64,000 nt of DNA from NCBI GenBank assembly GCA_016124445.1, contig WGNR01000010.1, positions 310,001 through 374,000 on the forward strand, read 5' to 3'. The notes beneath the pieces are model-generated. The model had not been told where the DNA came from, did not search any database, and worked only from the letters and a program-made list of their open reading frames with translations. Position numbers and translations under genes: made by a program. This DNA comes from a bacterium (GTDB lineage Bacteria > Planctomycetota > Planctomycetia > Pirellulales > Pirellulaceae). Every line of letters starts with the position of its first letter. Position 1 is the stretch's first letter. Positions 6,876-13,767 of the stretch are shown piece after piece.

Positions 6876-7670
6876 CTAATTGCCATGAATGCCAAATACG
6901 ACATTCATTCGGTCAATTAGACCGGCAAACGCCGAGTAGGTGTTGCGGGCCACTTCCAGGTGGTACAAGCTGTCGACGGTCGCCTTGATGCGATTGCTAT
7001 CGGCAGTGTTGCCCTGGGATTGCAGGTCGCTACCCAGCCGGGTGATCAGCATATCGGTTGCCTTCATGAAGTCTTCGTCGCCGAATTCGCCCAGCAACTT
7101 TTGATAGACTTCGGATACATCTTCATAGGTCTTGACGTGTTCTTGATAGAAGTTTCGCAGTTCCTCGCCGAGAGCTGATTTTACCTCGCGAATCGAGGCG
7201 ACCAACTCGGGGCTGTTGCCTTCAGAGACAAACAGTTCCTCCAGGGCCAGCAGCATGGCGGACTCGAAGGTTTCGTCGTCCGATTCCCCTTTGATTTGAT
7301 CCAGCATGTCGCGGATCTGCTGAGGGGTAGCCTTGCCGAGGTCTTTCAGGAACTTGGCGAACTTCTGGAACTTCTCGGACTGATCCTGAACGCCGCCGAC
7401 CTGCTTCAGATACTTTTGTGTCAGCTCGCGGATGCGGCTGGCTGATTTCGAGCGAGCCTCGCGTTTGCCTAACTTATCGGACGACTTGTCCTGCATCATC
7501 ATCGTCGACTCTTCTTGGGCGTCTGCCACGATCGACGAGATGTCTTTGGGTTTCGCTTCCACGGTTTGCCCGTGCGATTGGACCGAGACCGAATCGCCCA
7601 AAGTCTGACCATCGTTCAGATTCGATGTCTGAGGTTGGTTGAAGCCGAGACCGTCGATTCCCCCTGGCAT
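6876..7670 (-). CDS. sctW: SctW (YopN/HrpJ/InvE-like) T3SS gatekeeper
   Basis: A 264-residue protein with a very good ribosome site (AAGGAG about 7 bases before the ATG). Residues 1-60 are polar and probably unstructured, as expected for a secreted N-terminus. A helical HrpJ/YopN-type domain follows from about residue 65 (E-A-R-S-K-S-A-S-R-I-R-E-L) to about 230. SctW proteins plug the export channel, are exported themselves when secretion is triggered, and bind TyeA and SycN; both are encoded directly downstream. Yersinia YopN is slightly longer (about 293 residues). The C-terminal part that contacts TyeA is probably the L-Y-H-L-E-V-A-R segment onward. The 105-base gap in front of it could hold a separate promoter. 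Confidence 0.85.
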   Translation of the reverse strand: MPGGIDGLGFNQPQTSNLNDGQTLGDSVSVQSHGQTVEAKPKDISSIVADAQEESTMMMQDKSSDKLGKREARSKSASRIRELTQKYLKQVGGVQDQSEKFQKFAKFLKDLGKATPQQIRDMLDQIKGESDDETFESAMLLALEELFVSEGNSPELVASIREVKSALGEELRNFYQEHVKTYEDVSEVYQKLLGEFGDEDFMKATDMLITRLGSDLQSQGNTADSNRIKATVDSLYHLEVARNTYSAFAGLIDRMNVVFGIHGN

Positions 7671-7775
7671 GGGAAAACTCCTTAACAGCGAAAAACGCAG
7701 GAAGGTGGGTAAGGATGTTGCTTGTAGATTCTACTGAAGTATAACGCCAGAGGATCGCTAATTCTGCGCGATCGC

Positions 7776-8303
7776 CTAAACCGAAATCATCGAATTCGGT
7801 CCGGACGAATAGGAATCGGCAACGGTCTTGAGCGCTTCGTCATCCGATGTCCAGTGAATCTCGTTGTCCTCGCCGATCGTTCCCCAACGCGAGCCGATGA
7901 CGGGGCTTTGCACAATCACGACCGGCTCGGCAATCTGGGCAGCGGCTAACCGCTCGATCTGGTCAAAATACTTGGCGATCTGCTCCTGGCACTCTTCGGG
8001 GTCGTCGTACACGCCGCCATAAGGGGCCTGCAGCAGGATGCGAAGCGAACCCAGACGCAAATAATAATGCAGGAAGTAGCTCTGCGTGCCATGCCCTTCA
8101 TGCCCGACAAACAAGAAGTCTTCACCGTCCGGATCGATCACTTTTTCGACGAACGCTTTGATATCGTAGACATTCGTGTCGGGATTGCTCGTTCCGAGGA
8201 CCCACTGACCGATCGGCTTGAGCTCTTTTTCAAGCTGAGTCGGAATCCAGGGTGTTGGTAGCTCGAGTTCTTGGAACAACGACTTGGCTGACAAATCTGG
8301 CAT
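7776..8303 (-). CDS. Unknown acidic 175-residue protein between effector candidate and sctW
   Basis: I do not recognise this protein. It is acidic and soluble, with no signal peptide or transmembrane segment. It alternates hydrophobic beta-like segments (F-L-F-V-G-H-E, L-R-I-L-L-Q-A-P-Y-G-G-V-Y, P-V-V-I-V-Q-S-P-V-I-G-S-R-W-G) with helices. An in-frame GTG lies three codons upstream (8312), but the ATG at 8303 is the more natural start. It follows the kinase-like effector gene by 60 bases and precedes sctW by 105, so its place suggests a function linked to the effector or to secretion control. Possibilities are a modulator that keeps the kinase silent in the producer, a second chaperone or a small effector. 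It lacks the clear CesT pattern of its neighbours. Confidence 0.7.
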   Translation of the reverse strand: MPDLSAKSLFQELELPTPWIPTQLEKELKPIGQWVLGTSNPDTNVYDIKAFVEKVIDPDGEDFLFVGHEGHGTQSYFLHYYLRLGSLRILLQAPYGGVYDDPEECQEQIAKYFDQIERLAAAQIAEPVVIVQSPVIGSRWGTIGEDNEIHWTSDDEALKTVADSYSSGPNSMISV

Positions 8304-8363
8304 GGCTATCACTATTGGGCTAAAAGCTTCTGTGGTTTCGTGGGTGAACGCGTTGATTCTGGT

Positions 8364-10757
8364 TTAATAGCCGTACAGGTTATCCAGGAAGGTCATCCCT
8401 TCGGGGCGTTCTTTCAGCATCTCGCGAGAGTAGTAACCGTTGATTTCGATGCCGAGATCGTCGTGCATTTCCAAAGTTAGGTCCTGCAACTCGGATTTCT
8501 GGATGCCGATTTCTGTTTCGATACGCTGTTTTTGGCGTCTGCTCAATTGCTCGGTCAAACGAGGTTGCAGCTGAGCGATTCTTTCCTGCCGCTGCTGGAT
8601 AGCCTCCTGGAACATCGTGACATGTCGTCGTTTGCGTTCGGCACGTGCCACGGTGTTGTGCGAGATTTGCAAATCGAACAGGGCTTGTTCCATCTCGTTG
8701 CGCTGGTCATTCCCCAATCGTTTATAAGAGCTCGACCTGGCGAACTCGAAGTACGACTTCGATCCACGGCGATCAAGGAACCGATTGAACTCGTCCAGAA
8801 TGCCATGGCGTTGCGCCACATCTCGAGCGGCGAGCAACTTGGCTGTGTGGTCGTTTCGGAGGTTGGGGATGCTCGCGTCCAGGTCGACACCAAGCTGATT
8901 GAGAGCCGCATCGCGACCTGCTTCGTTGGCCAGTAAGGCATCCGTCTCGACCGTTCCCCAGTCATCGGGATCGATGACCTTGCCATCGGTTTGCAGCTGC
9001 AGCAGATGAGTTTGCAAGGCCGTCACGCGATCGATGGTGGCTTGGATGGTGACATCGCTGAAATCGTCACCACAAAGTTGTCGGATTTTGGCTTCGTCGA
9101 GTCCCATAACCTGGTCGAACATGTCCTGATCGACCACGTTGGGCAAGCCTGGCATGTGGCTTGAGTTAACGTCGATTAAGGACCGTGGATCGCCAGCCTT
9201 GGGGCCCATGCAGAAGTCAGAGTCGATTCCGGTGACCTTTACCTGGTCTCCGTTGACCGAAATCATGTAGTTGCTCCGATGCCGATCCCCTTGCGCGGTG
9301 ATCACGTCGAGCAAGTGCAGTTGGGCCATCTGCTTCTGAAAACTAGCCTTGTTGGCCTGGACTGCCTTCTTGACCAGACCAGACGTACTGGCGACTTTCC
9401 CAGGGGCCAGATCTTGAATGATGCCCAGCTGACCGTTGTGGCTGGCGTAGTCGGTCTGCGCGGCGACGTCCCAGCCCAGTTCGTTGGCGAACTTGGAAGT
9501 AACAACGGCACGTTCCAGCAGCCGAGGCGACGATTGATCGATACCGATCAGCTTGGGAGCACAGTACCGGCCGTCACCGTGAAAGTCAGGGCGGTTGTAT
9601 TCGTCGTGGATAATCGTTTCGTCGTCCGCTTTGTAGACCTTGGTTGGCTCGACATCGCGGTAGTTGAGCTTGGAAACGCTGTGAGCCGCTCCCTGGCCGA
9701 TCTTCTTGTAGCGTGTGGTGACGTTTTCGTCGCGGAAATTGCCCACCTTGGATTGCAGGTAAGTTTCGCGAACGGCCCGGTTCAGCATTCTCAGCGGCCG
9801 GCTGATGCTGTAAATCTCGGTGCTCTGGGTCGATGGCCTGGGCTGGCCGTCCACATACAAGTCATTGCGAAAACTTTGGGTAACGTTGAGCAAATTGCGG
9901 TTCATGCCGGCGACTTGCGTCGGATTGAAGTTGTCTCGTTGAAGCCGAATTTGAATTGCTTTCGACAGGGCATATTCAGTGTGCCGCTCTAACTCCGGAC
10001 CACGCAGCCCACAGGTATCTCGTAGCTGTGTTCTCAGGTCGTTGTAGAGGGCCTCGGTTTCATTCTTGATGTTGTCCCGGTTGTCGACGTTGGACGGATT
10101 GTCTGGATTCAATCGCCCGATCAGCGTACCTACGTCCGTGCTGCGAGCGGCCTGGTGCCGCAGGGCGGCGGAAAGCATTAACTGCAGAACTTCCAGCTGA
10201 TCGCCAAATCGCATGCCGGACAGGTTGCGGTTTGATAGATCATTGTAGGTGCGGCCGACATTCGTCATGAAGTTGGTCAGTTCCGCATCGGTCAATTGAT
10301 TGAGTTCCACGTCCAGCCGGGCACTCATCACATCGAACTTGTCTGCCTGGGGGTGATCGCCCTTGAGCAGGTTCATGTCGTTGTGGAGAGTTTCCAACGA
10401 CTTGCTGCGGTTTTGGATTTGGCCATTCGTCTGGGCGAGCTGGGTCACGCTGGATTGAACGCGATCGCTGAACTTGACCAGGCGGGCATTGAATCGATCC
10501 GACTTCTGGCTCTTGATTCGATCTTTGCGATTGCCAAACTGCGGAAGCCCTGCTTTGAGGTTGCCAAAGAACCGCTTGGCTCGGTTGGCGAAGCGCTGGC
10601 CGGCGTTGAGGGCCTGGGTTGCTCGCGGATGCTGCGGTGGTCCCAAATGAACCGGCTGCCCGTTGATTTGCCCCGGTTGGGCATTGTCGCCCTGGTTGAT
10701 CGGGGCAGGCGGGCTGAATTGCGTCGAGAGCGACTTGGGATGCGATACGTCCGGCAT
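8364..10757 (-). CDS. Putative T3SS effector with a PI3/4-kinase-like catalytic core
   Basis: A protein of 797 residues from the ATG at 10757 (a TTG three codons upstream is possible). Residues 1-55 are Ser/Pro/Gln/Asn-rich, like many T3SS secretion signals. Basic helical and coiled-coil segments follow to about 330. The central part (about 345-590) shows a glycine loop (G-Q-G-A-A-H near 355), a K-V-Y-K segment near 375 as candidate ATP lysine, G-D-R-H-R-S-N near 492, and I-D-S-D-F near 512. The spacing and the D-R-H-x-x-N/D-F pair are those of PI3/PI4-kinase or actin-fragmin-kinase-like folds rather than ordinary Hanks kinases. The C-terminal 200 residues are coiled coil. A CesT-like chaperone gene lies directly upstream (207-base gap) on the same strand. 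No membrane segment is seen. The effector role is inference. Confidence 0.72.
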   Translation of the reverse strand: MPDVSHPKSLSTQFSPPAPINQGDNAQPGQINGQPVHLGPPQHPRATQALNAGQRFANRAKRFFGNLKAGLPQFGNRKDRIKSQKSDRFNARLVKFSDRVQSSVTQLAQTNGQIQNRSKSLETLHNDMNLLKGDHPQADKFDVMSARLDVELNQLTDAELTNFMTNVGRTYNDLSNRNLSGMRFGDQLEVLQLMLSAALRHQAARSTDVGTLIGRLNPDNPSNVDNRDNIKNETEALYNDLRTQLRDTCGLRGPELERHTEYALSKAIQIRLQRDNFNPTQVAGMNRNLLNVTQSFRNDLYVDGQPRPSTQSTEIYSISRPLRMLNRAVRETYLQSKVGNFRDENVTTRYKKIGQGAAHSVSKLNYRDVEPTKVYKADDETIIHDEYNRPDFHGDGRYCAPKLIGIDQSSPRLLERAVVTSKFANELGWDVAAQTDYASHNGQLGIIQDLAPGKVASTSGLVKKAVQANKASFQKQMAQLHLLDVITAQGDRHRSNYMISVNGDQVKVTGIDSDFCMGPKAGDPRSLIDVNSSHMPGLPNVVDQDMFDQVMGLDEAKIRQLCGDDFSDVTIQATIDRVTALQTHLLQLQTDGKVIDPDDWGTVETDALLANEAGRDAALNQLGVDLDASIPNLRNDHTAKLLAARDVAQRHGILDEFNRFLDRRGSKSYFEFARSSSYKRLGNDQRNEMEQALFDLQISHNTVARAERKRRHVTMFQEAIQQRQERIAQLQPRLTEQLSRRQKQRIETEIGIQKSELQDLTLEMHDDLGIEINGYYSREMLKERPEGMTFLDNLYGY

Positions 10758-10964
10758 GATTTCCAATTCCCTAGCTTAAATCGGACCGTCTTGGAACGGT
10801 TGGCCTGGCAGGGCCGATTTCCCGGCGGCAAAAGGCTCGCCGCTTCTCTACCGAGTATATCGCTGTCTAGAAGGTGATTCTGCGCAATGGTCCCACGAAA
10901 TCCGAGCAGAGGATGAGATCATTTCCACCAGCATGCTGACGGGGGGGTGGGCAGTAAATTCAGA

Positions 10965-11426
10965 TCAAGGACGAAGAATATCAGCCCCCGCAGGAGGTGT
11001 GAATGCCTCCGAATCGCCCTCGCTCGAGTCACCTGGTTCAATTTTCGCCAGGCGCTCGGTCCAGTAGGCTGTCCGCTCGATGAACGCGTTGAGCTGCTCG
11101 GCGAACTGCTTGGTATCGAAGCTGGCGATCGCGAATTCACGGCACAAAAGGACTTCGCGTGCTGATTCGTCGATCGCCAAAACCGCCTTGCCGGTGCCGG
11201 CACCGAACAAGTTGGCAACCAGCATCTCGCGGAGCAGTTCTGATTCGTCTTGTGGTTCCGGCCCGATCGCCGAGTACATCTGCAGCACGCCTTCTGCCTC
11301 GACCCATTCCAGATCGATAACGGCCTGATCCCCCACAATCAGGCGACAGGTCAATTCGTCGCTGAATTTCAGGTCGCTTAGTCCCAGCTCGCTTCCCAGG
11401 TTTTGAATGAATTGTTGCGGTTCCAT
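10965..11426 (-). CDS. CesT/Tir-type T3SS chaperone (class I) for the downstream effector candidate
   Basis: A 153-residue acidic protein. It has the class I chaperone pattern: an N-terminal amphipathic helix (F-I-Q-N-L-G-S-E-L-G-L), a beta strand with C-R-L-I-V-G-D, then E-G-V-L-Q-M-Y-S-A-I and L-L-R-E-M-L-V-A-N-L-F-G. This last block matches the M-L-x-A-N hallmark of CesT proteins. A final long helix and a disordered acidic tail follow. The ATG is preceded by AAGGAG at about 8 bases, one of the strongest ribosome sites in the window. Such chaperones dimerise, wrap the N-terminus of one effector and deliver it to SctN/SctQ. The next gene on the same strand is the kinase-like protein, the expected cargo. 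It is transcribed divergently from a second chaperone gene. Confidence 0.82.
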   Translation of the reverse strand: MEPQQFIQNLGSELGLSDLKFSDELTCRLIVGDQAVIDLEWVEAEGVLQMYSAIGPEPQDESELLREMLVANLFGAGTGKAVLAIDESAREVLLCREFAIASFDTKQFAEQLNAFIERTAYWTERLAKIEPGDSSEGDSEAFTPPAGADILRP

Positions 11427-11851
11427 GGGGTAGGCTCCTTGGACTGAAGAGTGGTCTCTTGGGCTTCGATTCGGATATCAGGGAACGATGAACTGTAGCA
11501 ACGTTCGAGAGACCAGAACGTTACGACAGCATAGCCCGGCTCAGCGGGCACCACAACGTTGCACAAGTCCGAAATGCGTTCCTTGTCAGGGTTCGATCAG
11601 GCAATCCAGGCAGAAATTTGGGATTGGTATGGAGCCAGGTTCCAGGCTATTTTCGCATTGAATGCGCAGAATCGAACTTGTTAATGCAAAACCATTGGTG
11701 CATCGGGGATTGTTCGACAGAGACGCCGTTGAATTGATTGCGGGCCTTGAGCCAGACCGAGATAATTCGGGATTGCAAGCATCTTAGCTAGTTGTCGTTA
11801 GGCAAGTCCCGTAGGACTTGAGATGAGTGTTCGTTTAGGGAAGTTTTTCGC
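11427..11851. promoter_or_regulatory. Divergent promoter region between two T3SS chaperone genes
   Basis: This 425-base stretch separates the two divergently transcribed chaperone/effector pairs and must hold both promoters. I see no gene in it. AAGGAG (for the left gene) and AGGGAAG (for the right gene) stand at the proper distance from the start codons. The most conspicuous element is the perfect inverted repeat at 11803-11820, close to the right-hand gene. I could not pick out convincing -35/-10 pairs. Confidence 0.6.
11803..11820. repeat. Perfect 7-bp inverted repeat before the second chaperone gene
   Basis: CAAGTCC at 11803-11809 and GGACTTG at 11814-11820 are exact reverse complements around a four-base CGTA centre. 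The repeat ends 31 bases before the ATG of the chaperone gene at 11852. It could be an operator for a dimeric regulator of the T3SS effector genes or a small hairpin in the 5' leader. I did not find a second exact copy of it elsewhere in the window by eye. Confidence 0.6.
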
Positions 11852-12328
11852 ATGGCCAATTTAGACCAGATTCAACAACTGTTTGAAGAAATTGGACCTG
11901 CCACCAATGAGATCGAAGGTGTCTTTCGCGTCGATGAGTTCGAGTGGTCGGTCTTCTTCAGTGAAGATTGCTATGTCGATTTCGAGTTCGACGAGGCCCA
12001 ACAGAAACTGGTGTTGTTCGCCGATCTCGGTTTGCCTCCGGCAGAATGCCGCGCAAAAACCTTTGAAGTGATGCTGGCCTACAACGCACTTCGCAAAGAG
12101 ACCGGTGGGCTTGTCATCTCTTTGACCGGCAGCACCGACGAGGACGAGTTGGTTCAATCGTTTGAATTGAACGCGTCCGAGTTGAACCTGACGACGCTGC
12201 AGAATGTGGTGTTGAATTTTAATCAGAAGGCAGAGTTCTGGCGTGACGTGATTCGCCAAGGCATTGTGGACGACGTCGATACCTCAGAGGTTGCTACGTC
12301 CATGCCGACCGGAGCGATCAAGGTTTAA
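11852..12328 (+). CDS. CesT/Tir-type T3SS chaperone (class I) for the 398-residue effector candidate
   Basis: A 158-residue acidic protein of the same type as its divergent neighbour. It has an N-terminal helix (I-Q-Q-L-F-E-E-I-G), strands with D-C-Y-V-D-F-E-F-D and K-L-V-L-F-A-D-L-G-L-P-P, then M-L-A-Y-N-A-L and a T-G-G-L-V-I-S-L strand, and a long C-terminal helix (V-V-L-N-F-N-Q-K-A-E-F-W). This order is typical of CesT/SycE chaperones (usually 120-160 residues). AGGGAAG lies about 9 bases before the ATG. The following gene starts 54 bases downstream on the same strand and is the likely cargo. Confidence 0.82.
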   Translation: MANLDQIQQLFEEIGPATNEIEGVFRVDEFEWSVFFSEDCYVDFEFDEAQQKLVLFADLGLPPAECRAKTFEVMLAYNALRKETGGLVISLTGSTDEDELVQSFELNASELNLTTLQNVVLNFNQKAEFWRDVIRQGIVDDVDTSEVATSMPTGAIKV

Positions 12329-12382
12329 CGCGTCTTTCCAACAGCAAAACACCAAAACCAAATAGCACAGGGTTGAATCGTC

Positions 12383-13579
12383 ATGGCCAAGATCAGCGCC
12401 TCACCCAACATGAACCAGGTGGACCTCAATTCCCTCAAGCAGTTGGCGGACCAGGCAGCCGATACCGACAAGATTCGTGGTCGAGATACCCAAAAAGGGA
12501 TCTTCAAGACCCAGCATTTCAAAGAGCTGTACGCCAGCAGCAAGTCGGCCGGAAAGTTCAAGGTCGGCAAGCGTGCTCAGAAGCAGCAGGATGCTCGGAT
12601 CTTCATCGAAAATGCGTTGATGAACACGTTGAAGCTGAATTCGAACAGCCCGAAATTGCAAAATGTGGTCTCGCACATCATGAATAAGCATACGGCCCCA
12701 GGGCAGGAAGTGACCGGCGCCGATTTGAAGGCGATCATCGCCGATACCGAGGATCTGCTCGCTCGCTTCAACGATCGTTTGGACGAAGTCGGTAGCAACC
12801 TAAGCAAGACGACAACCTTCGACGACACGGCCTCGAAAGCGAAGGGACTTTTCACACGCGGAAAAGCAAGGTTGCCCCTCTCGCAGTTATCGATCGAAAA
12901 GCACGTACAAAGTGTTTATCGCCTGCCGGGTAAGCTGGATATGACCATCACCAGTGGTGGTACAACGCACGAAATATCGAGAAAAGCGGGTAACGGCGAG
13001 GAAGCACCGGAACGCAATGAGTTCCTGAGCAACCTCTTCACTGGAATCAACACGGCACTGGGTCACGATCTGAGTCAGACCGACCTACAAAAGCGAATGG
13101 ACGTCTACAGCAACTTTGGCTCGAAGGGACAATTCGCTGAATCACTCGATCCATTCAAAGGTGGTTTCCGGTCTGACGATGGCTCGCTGCAAGATATCTT
13201 GATTCTGAAGTTTGCCACCAAGGAGTGTGCCGCCTACGCCGTCACGCCGATCGGAATGCGACTAAAAGACTACTGCGAAAGTCGTGGTCTGGACCCGTTT
13301 GAATACTCGATTCCGATCCGCGACCAACTCGAATCAGTTCATATCGATATCCACGACAACGGCGACTTCACGACAACCGGTTCGCTGTCATTGCCCATCA
13401 AGGGGAAGGATGGAGAGATTGTCGCCACCGTGACGGTTTCGGTCACCACCGAGGTCGATTCGGAAACCGGTCATGCGTTCATCGACGTCAATGTCTCCAA
13501 TATGAGGTTCGAGGAGGGCGTGCCGAACGTTGTGAAGGAAGACCTGATTCGAGCACTCAACCATAAGCTGCCTACCTAA
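12383..13579 (+). CDS. Unknown 398-residue protein, candidate T3SS effector
   Basis: No family is recognised. The protein lacks a signal peptide and membrane segments. It has a polar N-terminus (M-A-K-I-S-A-S-P-N-M-N-Q) followed by lysine-rich helices (residues about 20-80). A helical middle includes a D-D-T-A-S-K-A-K-G-L-F-T-R-G-K-A-R segment near 150, and the C-terminal part (about 310-390) is strand-rich with repeating D-I-H-D-N-G-D and T-V-T-V-S-V-T stretches. The only functional clue is context: it is the second gene of a two-gene unit behind a class I T3SS chaperone, the usual arrangement of effector or translocator genes. No long hydrophobic segments are present, so a translocator (YopB/YopD-like) is unlikely. 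Confidence 0.7.
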   Translation: MAKISASPNMNQVDLNSLKQLADQAADTDKIRGRDTQKGIFKTQHFKELYASSKSAGKFKVGKRAQKQQDARIFIENALMNTLKLNSNSPKLQNVVSHIMNKHTAPGQEVTGADLKAIIADTEDLLARFNDRLDEVGSNLSKTTTFDDTASKAKGLFTRGKARLPLSQLSIEKHVQSVYRLPGKLDMTITSGGTTHEISRKAGNGEEAPERNEFLSNLFTGINTALGHDLSQTDLQKRMDVYSNFGSKGQFAESLDPFKGGFRSDDGSLQDILILKFATKECAAYAVTPIGMRLKDYCESRGLDPFEYSIPIRDQLESVHIDIHDNGDFTTTGSLSLPIKGKDGEIVATVTVSVTTEVDSETGHAFIDVNVSNMRFEEGVPNVVKEDLIRALNHKLPT

Positions 13580-13641
13580 GGGCGGTTTGGAGCACCCTTC
13601 TAACGGTTGGCGTATTAAAAGAACTCTCAAAAACCCACCTG

Positions 13642-13651
13642 GCCTGCAGGC
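13642..13651. repeat. 10-bp palindrome after the effector-candidate gene
   Basis: GCCTGCAGGC is a perfect palindrome 60 bases after the stop of the effector-candidate gene, within the 188-base gap before the next gene. Flanking partial complementarity (CCTGG upstream, CAGG downstream) could let it act as a weak terminator hairpin, but there is no clear T-run. Confidence 0.3.
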
Positions 13652-13767
13652 AGGCTTGTTTTCGGCCATATCGGCTGCAATTGGATAGCTACCGAGTTAC
13701 ATTAAAGCGATAGTGCCCTGTCAACGAGGCGCTGACCTGCCAGACACTCTACGGAAAGCAAGGCATC

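Noticed and set aside
9279..9992. Open frame of 237 codons on the + strand inside the kinase-like effector gene
   Set aside because: It is antisense to a longer frame with recognisable kinase-like motifs, has no ribosome site and its translation resembles no protein family.
8364..10757. Ordinary Hanks-type Ser/Thr kinase for the effector candidate
   Set aside because: There is no H-R-D-x-K-x-x-N loop and no D-F-G. The D-R-H-x-x-N and D-S-D-F landmarks fit PI-kinase-like folds better.
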